A stretch of 64,000 bases of DNA, from NCBI GenBank assembly GCA_903828515.1, contig CAIKMD010000006.1, forward strand, positions 620,001 through 684,000. The letters are read 5' to 3'. How positions within the stretch are numbered: the first letter of the stretch is position 1; each line of letters starts with the position of its first letter. A model generated the notes under the pieces. The model saw only the letters and a program-made list of their open reading frames with translations, was not told the DNA's origin and ran no database searches. This document shows, piece by piece, positions 43,669 through 52,507 of the stretch. Made by a program: the position numbers and the translations under genes. This DNA comes from an uncultured Rhodospirillales bacterium. Its GTDB lineage: Bacteria > Pseudomonadota > Alphaproteobacteria > ATCC43930 > CGMCC-115725.

Positions 43669-45325
43669 CCGTCGCGGCACGGTCGGCGATCTGGTCGCCG
43701 AATTTCTCGAAACCTGCGACCCCACCGATCTCTTCGGCGTCATCAGCATTCACAATATGCCGATCCTCGATGCGGTTCATCGGCGCGGTAAGTTGCGTTT
43801 CATCGCGGCGCGCGGCGAGGCGGGCGCCACCGCGATGGCCGATGCGGCGGCGCGGGTGTCGGGCCGGTTGGGCGTCGTCGTTACCAGCACGGGTACGGGC
43901 GCCGGCAATGCAGCGGGCGCGCTGGTCGAAGCCTATACCGCCGGCACGCCGCTTCTCCATCTGACGACGCAAATCGATTCGCCCTATCTCGATCGTAATT
44001 TCGGCTATCTCCACGAGGCCCCGGCGCAGCTCGCGATGCTGCAATCGGTGTCGAAGGCGGCGTTCCGCATCGCGACGCCGGACGAGGCTTTGCCGGTGTT
44101 GCGCCGCGCGGTGAAAACCGCCCAGACCGCGCCGAGCGGCCCGGTCAGCGTCGAGATTCCCGTCGATGTACAACAGGCAACGATGACGCTGCCGTCCGCG
44201 ATCGGTCCCACGCCGGTCGAGCGGATGGTGCCGGATGCGGCGACGCTCGACCGTCTGGCCGCGAGTCTCATGCGCGCGCGGCGGCCGATGCTATGGCTCG
44301 GCGGCGGGGCGCGCGATGCATCAGCGTCGGCACGGCTTCTCGCCGATCTCGGTATCGGCATCGTCGGCTCGACGGCGGGGCGGGGCATCGTGCCGGAAGA
44401 TCATCCCGCCAGTCTCGGCGCTTTCGGCGCGGCACCAGCGGTCGAGAAACTTTATGCCGGGTGCGACTGGATGCTGGTGGTCGGCTCCCATCTGCGCAGC
44501 AACGAGACCAAGACCTACACGCTCAAATTGCCGGCGACGCTTCATCGCGTCGATGCCGATCCGGCGGCGCGCGGCCGGGCCTATGCGGAACAGGAATTCG
44601 TGCTGGGCGATGCCGGTCTGGCGCTCGAGGGCCTCGTGCAGCGATTGTCCGGCAAGCGTCTGTCGATCGATCGGGCATTCGTCGACGAGATCCGGAATGC
44701 GCGGCGTGCGGCCGACACGGCGTTGCGCGGGCAGGCGGGCGCTTACGTGGTGCTGATCGACGCGCTCGAACGGCATCTGCCGCCGGACGCGCTGTGGGTG
44801 CGCGACATCACACTGTCGAACAGCATCTGGGGCAATCGCGCGCCGACGATGCGCGGGCCACGCTCGGCGGTTCATGCGATGGGCGGCGGTATCGGCATGG
44901 GATTGCCGATGGGGCTCGGCGCGGCGCTCGCCGGATCGGGCCGCAAGGTCGTGGCCCTGATCGGCGATGGCGGCTTTGCGATGAATCTCGGCGAATTGGC
45001 CACCGCCGTGCAAATGCAGGCCGATATGGTTATCCTGCTGATGAACGACGGCGGCTATGGCGTCATCCGCAATATCCAGGATAACGACTATGAGGGCCGC
45101 CGCTGTTTTACCGAGTTGCTTCTGCCCGAACCGCGTCTGCTTGCCGAAAGCCTGGGGATGCCGCATTGGCGGGTCGGCGACCTGGACGCGATCGGACCGG
45201 TCCTGGTGGCGGCGCTCGAGCGGCGCGGGCCGTCGATGATCGAGATCGACATGAAGTCGGCGGGCGCGTTCGGCATCAAGTTCGGCGGCTTTCCGGCGCC
45301 GCCGGAAGCGGCGCGGCGTCTATAA
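43661..45325 (+). CDS. ThDP-dependent enzyme (acetolactate synthase/benzoylformate decarboxylase-like)
   Basis: This 554-residue ThDP enzyme has Glu53 in ARGEAGATAMADAAAR (cofactor activation) and the ThDP-Mg motif GDGGFAMNLGEL with MNDGGYG following. FGVISIHNMPILDAV is unusual compared with FGVPG in most relatives. The start at 43661 lies inside the SDR gene end, which fixes translational coupling. Its operon partners (SDR, VOC protein, FAD monooxygenase) suggest decarboxylation or carboligation of a 2-oxo acid in a catabolic pathway. It is only distantly like the ThDP enzyme at 27247. Confidence 0.87.
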   Translation: MSDRRGTVGDLVAEFLETCDPTDLFGVISIHNMPILDAVHRRGKLRFIAARGEAGATAMADAAARVSGRLGVVVTSTGTGAGNAAGALVEAYTAGTPLLHLTTQIDSPYLDRNFGYLHEAPAQLAMLQSVSKAAFRIATPDEALPVLRRAVKTAQTAPSGPVSVEIPVDVQQATMTLPSAIGPTPVERMVPDAATLDRLAASLMRARRPMLWLGGGARDASASARLLADLGIGIVGSTAGRGIVPEDHPASLGAFGAAPAVEKLYAGCDWMLVVGSHLRSNETKTYTLKLPATLHRVDADPAARGRAYAEQEFVLGDAGLALEGLVQRLSGKRLSIDRAFVDEIRNARRAADTALRGQAGAYVVLIDALERHLPPDALWVRDITLSNSIWGNRAPTMRGPRSAVHAMGGGIGMGLPMGLGAALAGSGRKVVALIGDGGFAMNLGELATAVQMQADMVILLMNDGGYGVIRNIQDNDYEGRRCFTELLLPEPRLLAESLGMPHWRVGDLDAIGPVLVAALERRGPSMIEIDMKSAGAFGIKFGGFPAPPEAARRL

Positions 45326-45353
45326 CCTAATTCATCTCAGAGGAGATCAACAT

Positions 45354-45746
45354 ATGGCCACGAAACTTCGCCACCTCGCGATCATCGTCCCCGACCCGGA
45401 AGCGGCGGCTAAATTCTTCGAGCAGGCTTTCGGCTTCGAGCGCGTCGGCAATGCGCGCCGCGGCATCTATGTCTCCGACGGGACGATCAACGTGGCGCTC
45501 CTGAAGGTCGAGACCCCGGAAGAAAAGATCGGCATCTATCATTTCGGCATGTGGGTCGACAATCTCGAGGAAGCCGAAAAGCAGGTGACAGACGCCGGTG
45601 CGACTTATCTGGCGGGCCGTCCGACCTCGCCCGACTCCTTCTACGAATGCAAATTCCGCGATCCGCTCGGGATCGTGTTCGACCTGACGCACACCGGGTG
45701 GCTGGGCGCGGTCAAGGATGTCGAGCCGGCGAAGTCGTCGACCTGA
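45354..45746 (+). CDS. VOC-superfamily (glyoxalase/extradiol-type) protein
   Basis: This 130-residue single-domain VOC protein has two beta-alpha-beta-beta-beta units. His7 in LRHLAIIV, His in IYHFGMWV and Glu in FYECKFRDPLGIVFDLTH are at the positions of metal ligands. GAGGAGATCAACAT gives a strong ribosome site. The size fits a glyoxalase-like isomerase, epimerase or small lyase; a one-domain extradiol dioxygenase is less likely. It is in the cupin operon, 28 bases after the ThDP gene. Confidence 0.83.
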   Translation: MATKLRHLAIIVPDPEAAAKFFEQAFGFERVGNARRGIYVSDGTINVALLKVETPEEKIGIYHFGMWVDNLEEAEKQVTDAGATYLAGRPTSPDSFYECKFRDPLGIVFDLTHTGWLGAVKDVEPAKSST

Positions 45747-45762
45747 CCGACGAGGACGGGCG

Positions 45763-46980
45763 ATGAGCACCGATAGCGACCGGATTCTGATCGTCGGCGC
45801 CGGCCCGGTCGGGCTGTGTCTGGCCCTCATTCTGGCCAAGAAGGGCGTTCGCAGCATCGTCGTCGAGCAGTTGCGCGACGACAATTTCCTCGATCAGGTG
45901 CCGCGCGCCGGATCGAACCACCCGGCGACGCTGGAACTCTATGACGAGATCGGTCTCTACGAAAAACTGGAGCCGCGCGGCCTGATCGCGCCGCTCCTCC
46001 AGTACTGGGACCGCGAAGCCAGAATAAAGGTCGCCGAGTTCGATCACGCCTATCTGAAGAACGACACGCGCTTTCCGTTCGTTTTGCAATGCGAACGGAT
46101 CAAGATCGTCGAGGAAGCGCTGAAGATGGTGCGGGCCAATCCGCTCTGCGAAGTCCGGATGGCGACGACCTTCACCGGGTTTTCCCAGAATGACGACGGC
46201 ATCATGGCGACCGTCGAGACGGAGGGCAGAACCGAGATCATCGCCGCCCGATACATCGTCTCGGGCGAAGGCGCGCGCAGCATCGTCCGCAAGCAGCTCG
46301 ATATCGACTTTGAAGGCTTCACCTATTCGGACAACACGCTCAACATCGAGGTCGCCTACGATTTCTCGCAACACGGCTATACCGAACGCAATTACATTTC
46401 CGATCCCGTCGAATGGTCCAATCTCTTCCACTGGAAGGGACCGCCCGATCGCTGGCGGGTGCATTTTCCGGCCGACTCCGATGAAGACCCCGAGGTGCTC
46501 ACGACGCCCGAGGCGCTGCAGGCGCGCTTGCAACGCTTTCTGCCGAATAGCCGCCCCTATGAGATCGTCGGCAGCAATATCTACACGGTGCATCAACGGG
46601 TGGCGCAGAAGTTCCGGGCCGGCCGCGCGATCCTGGCCGGCGATTCGGCGCATGTGAACAGCCCGATCGGCGCCATGGGACTGAACAGCGGCATTCACGA
46701 CGCGTTCAATCTCGCGGACAAGCTGGCGCGCATCCTGAGCGGCGAGGCGGACGCGTCGCTGCTCGATCTTTACGAGCGCCAGCGCCGCCATATCGCGATC
46801 CAGCACACCCAGGCCCAGACGATCCGCAACAAAAAGCTGTTGCAGGAAAAAGACCCCGAAATCCGCCGCCGCAACAACGACGAATTGCGCCGCACCGCCG
46901 AGGACCCGAAGCTCGCGCGCGAATTCCTGTTACGCAGTTCGCTGATCAACAGCCTGCGCGAAGCCGAGCGGATTCAGTAG
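45763..46980 (+). CDS. FAD-dependent aromatic monooxygenase, short (PHBH/UbiH-like)
   Basis: This 405-residue flavoprotein has GAGPVGLCLALILAKKG (FAD Rossmann) and the second FAD motif AGDSAHVNSPIGAMGLNSGIHDAFNL. The middle D-G motif of class A monooxygenases (usually ADGARS) reads SGEGARS, with Asp replaced by Glu. It lacks the C-terminal thioredoxin-like domain of phenol hydroxylases. Enzymes of this class hydroxylate phenols or hydroxybenzoates using NAD(P)H with no separate reductase. It is the last gene of the cupin operon and converges on a Pht5-like gene. Confidence 0.9.
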   Translation: MSTDSDRILIVGAGPVGLCLALILAKKGVRSIVVEQLRDDNFLDQVPRAGSNHPATLELYDEIGLYEKLEPRGLIAPLLQYWDREARIKVAEFDHAYLKNDTRFPFVLQCERIKIVEEALKMVRANPLCEVRMATTFTGFSQNDDGIMATVETEGRTEIIAARYIVSGEGARSIVRKQLDIDFEGFTYSDNTLNIEVAYDFSQHGYTERNYISDPVEWSNLFHWKGPPDRWRVHFPADSDEDPEVLTTPEALQARLQRFLPNSRPYEIVGSNIYTVHQRVAQKFRAGRAILAGDSAHVNSPIGAMGLNSGIHDAFNLADKLARILSGEADASLLDLYERQRRHIAIQHTQAQTIRNKKLLQEKDPEIRRRNNDELRRTAEDPKLAREFLLRSSLINSLREAERIQ

Positions 46981-46987
46981 GCGCTGG

Positions 46988-47962
46988 CTAGTCCAGTTCG
47001 GGCACGAACAGGCTCTCCGGCGCCACCAGATGGTCCGTGAGATTTTGCTCGTGAAGATACCGGCACAGGGCGGCGACGCTCGCATGATTGGCGGCGAGCC
47101 CATAGGCAAAGAAATCCGCACCCAGATTGCGATAGGTTTCTTCGATATGGTCGATCAGGAACGGCAGGGTGAGGTGAAGCGCGTCGGTGTCGTAAAGCCC
47201 ATGCACCGCGATATCGCGCGCGGCGCAAAACGCGTCGTAGAGACTTTTTGCGATCCAGGGATTTGCGGCGTGGACCGTGTCGCGGATGACCACGGTGTGC
47301 ATGACGGGAAAAATCCCGGTGCGCTGGAAATAGTCGATCTCGACGGTTTTGAAATCGGGAAACAGGCGCGCGACGTGGGGTTCCCTGCGCACGAAGCTGC
47401 CGGGAAGCTGCAGCACGACTACCGCGTCGAGCTCGCCCGATTTCAACATGCCCTCGAGCGTCTGGCTCTGCGACAACAGCGTGATGCGAACGTCGTCCGG
47501 CGTGCGGGGCGGGCGTTCGGCCTTGACCGGTTCTTCCAATCCGCCGATGAACCAGTGAATGTCGCGTGGCTGAACGCCGAAATCGTGCTGCAGGAATCCC
47601 TTGATGTAGACCACGCCGGTCGAGGCATAGCGGATCGTGCCGACGCGCTTGCCCTTGAGGTCCTGCGGCGTCTTGATGCCGGAATCGGCGCGGACGTAGA
47701 TGCAGTCGTGCCGGAACATCTTGGACAGCATCACCGGGATGGCGATCATCGGGCAATGCCCTTGCGCCTTGAGCCCGATATAGGACGAGAACGACATCTC
47801 GGCGATTTCGAAATCGTCGGTTTCGAGCATTTTTGCGAAGGCCTGTTGCGGCCGCATCAGCGTGACCCGAAGATCGACGCCCCGGGGTTTCACCCGTCCG
47901 TCGATCAAGGGGCGTGTGCGGTCGTAATCCCAGCAAGCGAGTTTGAGTGGCAGATCCGGCAC
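46988..47962 (-). CDS. Pht5-like (4,5-dihydroxyphthalate decarboxylase family) protein, copy 2
   Basis: This 324-residue protein starts LKLACWDYDRTRPLIDGRVKPRGVDL, the family signature, without a signal peptide. FEIAEMSFSSYIGL, GKRVGTIRYASTGVVYIKGFL and YFQRTGIFPVMHTVVIR follow the family order. The GTG start has GGGAGG six bases upstream. It is divergent from a hydrolase gene and converges on the FAD monooxygenase, with seven bases between. A cytoplasmic decarboxylase role is inferred from the Pht5 relationship. Confidence 0.85.
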   Translation of the reverse strand: MPDLPLKLACWDYDRTRPLIDGRVKPRGVDLRVTLMRPQQAFAKMLETDDFEIAEMSFSSYIGLKAQGHCPMIAIPVMLSKMFRHDCIYVRADSGIKTPQDLKGKRVGTIRYASTGVVYIKGFLQHDFGVQPRDIHWFIGGLEEPVKAERPPRTPDDVRITLLSQSQTLEGMLKSGELDAVVVLQLPGSFVRREPHVARLFPDFKTVEIDYFQRTGIFPVMHTVVIRDTVHAANPWIAKSLYDAFCAARDIAVHGLYDTDALHLTLPFLIDHIEETYRNLGADFFAYGLAANHASVAALCRYLHEQNLTDHLVAPESLFVPELD

Positions 47963-48033
47963 GAGAAACCTCCCGGTATGCGCGAAGAAAATCCTGTGAT
48001 GATCGTATCACGCCAGCGAGAAGGAGCGCCCGC

Positions 48034-48858
48034 ATGAATTCCCCGAATGGTGCCGTCGTTGCCGAGGACGTGACCTATTATCGCCATCCCGCGGGGCCGC
48101 TGCTCGCCCGTCTCTATGCGCCGGTTGGTCGCGCGCCGACCGTGGCGGTCGTGTCGTTGCATGGCGGACGGTGGATCGGCGAGACCCGGCTCACCAACGC
48201 GGTGATCGACGAGGCCCTGGCGGCGGCGGGTGCTCTGGTTATGGCGATCGACATCCGCATGCCGCCGAGCGCGCGCTATGCCGATTGCCTCGCCGATATC
48301 AACGCGGCGATCCGCTGGCTGAAGGCCCATGCCGCCGAACGCGGCGTGAAGCCCGATGCCGTCGGTGGCATCGGCACGTCGAGCGGCGGTCATCAGATGA
48401 TGCTGTCGGCGATGCGGCCGAACGATCCGCGTTACGCGTCGCTTTCCATGCCGGGAAAGATGGATGCGTCGCTCGCTTTCGTCGTGCTCGGCTGGCCGGT
48501 GGTCGATCCGCTGGCGCGCTATCGCTACGCGCAGGCCGGCAACAAGACGCCCTATCTCGAAGCCCATCACGCCTATTGGCCGGGCGTGGCCGATATGGAA
48601 GAGGGCAATCCCCAGATGATCCTCGAGCGCGGCGAGAAAGTGCCGCTGCCGCCGGTCCTGCTGATCCAGGGAACGGCCGATGAGGCGCTGACCCCCGACA
48701 TGGCCGACAGATTCGCCGCCGCCTATCGCAAGGCCGGCGGGACGCTCGATCTCGAAAAATATGAAGGCCAGCCGCACACCTTCATCACCAAGTCGCCCGA
48801 GGCCGCTGCGTCGGTCGCGGCCATCGAAAAGATCGTGTCCTTCGTGACGCGGCGCTGA
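48034..48858 (+). CDS. Alpha/beta hydrolase, HSL/carboxylesterase-like
   Basis: This 274-residue alpha/beta hydrolase has an HGG oxyanion motif (LHGGRWIGE, 43-45) and the nucleophile Ser116 in GIGTSSGGH. The acid is likely in IQGTADEALTP and the base His in EGQPHTFI. The ATG at 48034 has AAGGAG upstream. The HGG and GTSSGG features resemble hormone-sensitive-lipase and kynurenine formamidase-like enzymes. It is divergent from Pht5-like copy 2 and converges on a binding-protein gene six bases away. Substrate unknown. Confidence 0.84.
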   Translation: MNSPNGAVVAEDVTYYRHPAGPLLARLYAPVGRAPTVAVVSLHGGRWIGETRLTNAVIDEALAAAGALVMAIDIRMPPSARYADCLADINAAIRWLKAHAAERGVKPDAVGGIGTSSGGHQMMLSAMRPNDPRYASLSMPGKMDASLAFVVLGWPVVDPLARYRYAQAGNKTPYLEAHHAYWPGVADMEEGNPQMILERGEKVPLPPVLLIQGTADEALTPDMADRFAAAYRKAGGTLDLEKYEGQPHTFITKSPEAAASVAAIEKIVSFVTRR

Positions 48859-48864
48859 ATCTTT

Positions 48865-49836
48865 TCAGGGCTGCGCCGGCACGAATTGTCGCGTGAGGAT
48901 CTGATCGTCGGTCGGCTTCGTCGGCAGGATGTCGAGTTCGACGAACGAGTTCTTGAGGACTTCGAGTCCGGCCGGATCGAATTGCCCGTCCTTGCTCATC
49001 GTCGTGATCTCGAAATCATAGGCTTTCGCCATCACTTCGGGCGACCGGTTGAACACTTTCGCCGAGATGGCGACGGTCTTGTCCTTGTTCTGCTGCATGA
49101 AGGCGATGGTGGCGAACCAGCCCTGGAGGAAGCGTTTGATCAGCGCGGGTTGCTTGGCCGCGAAATCCTGACCGGCATAGGCGACCTGCGTGATCATGGT
49201 GGGCGCATATTTCCCCATCTCGGTGACGACACGGGCGCGCTTTTCCGCTTCCAACTGCAAACCGACCTCGGTCGCCGTCATCAGGGCATCGATCTGATGG
49301 GCCAGCGCCGCCGTGATGCTCGCCTCGACGCTGCCCAAGGCCACGCCTTTGACGCCGCCTTTTCCCCAGCCTTCGCCGACCGACAATTGCCGTACCAGCC
49401 AATCGGGCAGGGACCCGTTCGTCGCAAAGCTGATCGTCTTGCCCTTGAGGTCGGCGACGGTCTTGATCGGTGAATCGGCAACCACCACGACCGCGAATCC
49501 GCGTGGAGCGCCGACGGTGGCGGCGATCGCGATCACCGGCGAGCCTTTGACGGTCTGTGCCATCGCGATACTGCCGGAGACGCCGACATCGATGCTGTCC
49601 GACACCAACGCCTGCTGAAACCGGGCGCCGCCCGAAAGGACGATCACTTCCACGTCGAGCCCGTATTTGGCGAAGATGCCTTCCTCGACACCGACGTCGA
49701 GCGGGAGGTATCCCCAGGTCTCGCTGGTCGCCTTGCCGGCCCGCAATTTGTCGGCGGCGAAAACGCTCGACGCGACACCGACCAGGGCGAACGACACCAC
49801 CAGACAAACGACCACGATCCTGCGAATAAACGGCAC
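48865..49836 (-). CDS. NitT/TauT-type ABC substrate-binding protein, copy 1
   Basis: This 323-residue SsuA/ThiY-like (NMT1 superfamily) binding protein has a Sec signal (RRIVVVCLVVSFALVGVASSVFA). KATSETWGYLPLDVGVEEGIFAKYGLDVEVIVL is the typical mature start, and PIKTVADLKGKTI the domain 1 hallmark. The GTG start follows GGGGAGGATCGTTCG. It is monocistronic and has no adjacent permease; the only NitT-type ATPase/permease pair in the window is at 54855-56527. Ligands in this family range from sulfonates to phthalate-like acids. Confidence 0.88.
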   Translation of the reverse strand: MPFIRRIVVVCLVVSFALVGVASSVFAADKLRAGKATSETWGYLPLDVGVEEGIFAKYGLDVEVIVLSGGARFQQALVSDSIDVGVSGSIAMAQTVKGSPVIAIAATVGAPRGFAVVVVADSPIKTVADLKGKTISFATNGSLPDWLVRQLSVGEGWGKGGVKGVALGSVEASITAALAHQIDALMTATEVGLQLEAEKRARVVTEMGKYAPTMITQVAYAGQDFAAKQPALIKRFLQGWFATIAFMQQNKDKTVAISAKVFNRSPEVMAKAYDFEITTMSKDGQFDPAGLEVLKNSFVELDILPTKPTDDQILTRQFVPAQP

Positions 49837-49968
49837 CGAACGATCCTCCCCGAATGATATCGTTGGCCCAACCTAGCATAGGCGGCCGGTTTTGGCGCCA
49901 ACGCGAAGGGCCCTATACTGGCCGCCGCGTTTCGATCGCGCTTCCCGCGACGACAAACCCAAAAGACA

Positions 49969-51288
49969 ATGGCCACCGATCTTCTCATCCATGAACTGGG
50001 CCCCAAGGGCGACGGCGTGCATCGTTCGCCGCGCGGCAACGTCTATGTCGACCGCGCGCTGCCGGGCGATCGGGTCGGGGTCGATATCACGCGCGACGAA
50101 GCGGGCGTCCTGCGCGGCGATCTGGTCCGGGTGATCGAGGCTTCGCCCGATCGCGTCAAGGCGCCCTGCCCGAATTACGATGTCTGCGGCGGCTGCACCG
50201 TCCAGCATGCCGGGGACGATTTCTACAAGCACTGGAAAATCGAAATCGTCCGCGACGCCTTGCGCAAGAAGGGCCTCAATCCGAAAATCTGGCGCGAGGC
50301 GGTGTTCCTGGCCGCGGGTGGCCGTCGTCGCGCCACCTTCACCGCCGTGAAAAAACACAACATCGTGACGCTGGGTCATTTCCGCCGCCGCGGGCGCGAC
50401 GTGACCGATATCGCGACGTGCCTGATCACCGATCCCGCGATCATGGATTTGCGCGCGACGCTCGCGACGTCGATCGGACCGATCCTGCCCGAGGGCAAGA
50501 CCGTCAGCTTTTTCCTGCAAGCCGTGAACGGCCAGTTCGAGATCGTCATCACCGGCCCGCTGGGCAGAACCGGCAAGCCCGATCCGCAACTGCGCGAGGC
50601 GTTGCTGCTTCTCGCGAAGAAATCGAATGTCGGCCGCATCGCCTGGCGCGCGACGCCGAACGACACGGCCGAAATTATCGTCAACCTCCATCCGTTGCAC
50701 GCCACGTTCGGCAAGCTCGACGTGGCTCTCCCGCCTTATGCGTTTCTGCAACCGACGCAGGAAGGCGAGCGTGCTTTGGTCGAAGCCGTCATGGCGGCAT
50801 TGCCGTCGACCGGCAAATTCGCCGATCTGTTCTCGGGCTGCGGCACCTTCACCGGCCCGATGCTGGAACGCGGGCCGGTCGATGCATTCGAGGATGTCGC
50901 CTCGGCGATCCGCGCCCTCGACAAAGCTACAGGGACGCGGCCGTTGAAGGCCATCCGCCGCGATCTCTACCGTAATCCGCTTCGGCGCGACGAAGCCAAC
51001 CGCTACGACGCCATCGTGTTCGATCCGCCGCGCGCCGGCGCCGAGGAACAGGTCCAAAATCTGGCGTCGGGCCGCGTGCCGATCCTCATCGGCGTCTCCT
51101 GCAATCCGACCACCTTCGCCCGCGACGCCCGTATCCTGGTCGATGGCGGCTACCGGCTCGATAGCATCACCGTCATCGACCAGTTCACCTGGTCGCACCA
51201 CGTCGAACTGGTGGCGGCGTTTTCGAAGCAGCCGGGCCGCGGCCCGCGCGGGAAACGGCCCGTGGGTGGCAAGAAGAAACGCCGGTAA
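49969..51288 (+). CDS. SAM-dependent RNA (uracil-5-)methyltransferase, RumA/TrmA type
   Basis: This 439-residue enzyme has an N-terminal TRAM-like domain, then a [4Fe-4S] cysteine set C67-x5-C73-x2-C76 with a fourth Cys in ATCLITD. FSGCGTFTGPML is the SAM-binding loop, DPPRAGAEEQV the family signature, and Cys378 in GVSCNPTTF the catalytic nucleophile. It methylates a specific uridine in rRNA or tRNA. The C-terminus is basic and Gly/Lys-rich. It is a core-type gene among catabolic ones and has its own upstream region of 132 bases. Confidence 0.93.
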   Translation: MATDLLIHELGPKGDGVHRSPRGNVYVDRALPGDRVGVDITRDEAGVLRGDLVRVIEASPDRVKAPCPNYDVCGGCTVQHAGDDFYKHWKIEIVRDALRKKGLNPKIWREAVFLAAGGRRRATFTAVKKHNIVTLGHFRRRGRDVTDIATCLITDPAIMDLRATLATSIGPILPEGKTVSFFLQAVNGQFEIVITGPLGRTGKPDPQLREALLLLAKKSNVGRIAWRATPNDTAEIIVNLHPLHATFGKLDVALPPYAFLQPTQEGERALVEAVMAALPSTGKFADLFSGCGTFTGPMLERGPVDAFEDVASAIRALDKATGTRPLKAIRRDLYRNPLRRDEANRYDAIVFDPPRAGAEEQVQNLASGRVPILIGVSCNPTTFARDARILVDGGYRLDSITVIDQFTWSHHVELVAAFSKQPGRGPRGKRPVGGKKKRR

Positions 51289-51446
51289 AGTTGCCCGGCT
51301 GCAGCGTTGTCGTAGGTCGTGTTAACCGCGCGGGAATTATCTATCATGCAACGGAATTGAAGAACCGCTTCGGCGATGCGTCCGGACATGATCGGCCGTC
51401 GATCCGAAAGTAAAAGGTTCGGTTGGTCGAGGGGAAGGACGTCGCG

Positions 51447-52415
51447 ATGAAGATGGATGGTCGATTTTGCGCGCGCCACGTCGGTGCGATGTTGATGACG
51501 CTCGCGATCGCCACAGGCGCGCAGGCGGCGGACAAGGTTCGCGTCGGCAAGGCGGTGCCGGCCTGGGCGTTCCTCGCGCTCGACATCGGCGTCGAGCAGG
51601 GGATTTATCAACGATACGGTCTGGATCTCGAAATCACCGACATGGGCAGCGCCGCGAAGCTGCATCAGGCGCTGGCCTCGGATAGCCTCGATATCGGTCT
51701 GACCAGCGGCGCCGACCTCGCTTTTCCCGCCAAGGGCGCGCCGGTCCGCGCGGTCGCCGCTTTCGCCAACAGGCCGCTCGCGGTCACCATCCTCGCCATG
51801 GCGGATTCCCCGATCAAAGGGCCGGCCGACCTGAAGGGCACGACGATCGCCATTCCGGGTGTCGGATCGAGCCCCGAATGGCTGCTGCGGCAAATGTCGA
51901 TCCAGGAGGGCTGGGGTCCCGATGGCGTCAAAATGGTTGCGCTCGGCTCGATCGCCGCGACGACGGCGGCGCTTCGGAGTCATTCGATCGACGCGGGCAT
52001 CGGCTCCGCCGAACTCGCCTATACGCTCGAAGAGCAGCACGAGGCACGGATCGTCGTGCGCCTCGCCGATTTTGCGCCGCATTTTCACGCGCATCTCGTT
52101 TTCGCGCGCAATGACCTGATCGATAAAAATCCCGCGCTGATCGAGCGGTTTCTCAAGGGCTTCTTCGCGTCGATCGCATTTGTGAAACAGAACCGCGCGG
52201 CCACCGACGAAGCCGCGAGCCGGCTGATGCATCAACCGATTGCCATCATGGATCGGACCTATAACGACCAGATTTCGATGCTGGAGGACGACGGCACGTT
52301 CGATCCGCAGGCGATTGAGGTGCTCAAACAGTCCTTCGTCGACCTCGGCACGCTGTCGACGAAACCGAGCAACGACCTGATCCTGACGATGCAATTCGTC
52401 CCGGTTAAGCCGTGA
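51447..52415 (+). CDS. NitT/TauT-type ABC substrate-binding protein, copy 2
   Basis: This 322-residue SsuA-like periplasmic protein has a signal peptide (RHVGAMLMTLAIATGAQA, cut before ADKVRVGK). FLALDIGVEQGIYQRYGLDLEIT, PIKGPADLKGTTIAIPG and SSPEWLLRQMSIQEGWG are family elements. Start 51447 follows GAGGGGAAGG; the upstream ATG at 51423 adds residues without a signal. It is followed 92 bases later by a related binding protein and has no adjacent permease. It is most similar to copy 1 at 48865 (shared DKVRVGKA and GVEQGI-type start). Confidence 0.88.
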   Translation: MKMDGRFCARHVGAMLMTLAIATGAQAADKVRVGKAVPAWAFLALDIGVEQGIYQRYGLDLEITDMGSAAKLHQALASDSLDIGLTSGADLAFPAKGAPVRAVAAFANRPLAVTILAMADSPIKGPADLKGTTIAIPGVGSSPEWLLRQMSIQEGWGPDGVKMVALGSIAATTAALRSHSIDAGIGSAELAYTLEEQHEARIVVRLADFAPHFHAHLVFARNDLIDKNPALIERFLKGFFASIAFVKQNRAATDEAASRLMHQPIAIMDRTYNDQISMLEDDGTFDPQAIEVLKQSFVDLGTLSTKPSNDLILTMQFVPVKP

Positions 52416-52507
52416 GCGAGGCAGTGGCGTGCACGGCGCCGGCGGAATAGACTGAGGCCGGATCGAGCGCGCCGGATGAAGAGCGCGTGGTAAGGGGAGG
52501 GCGTTTC

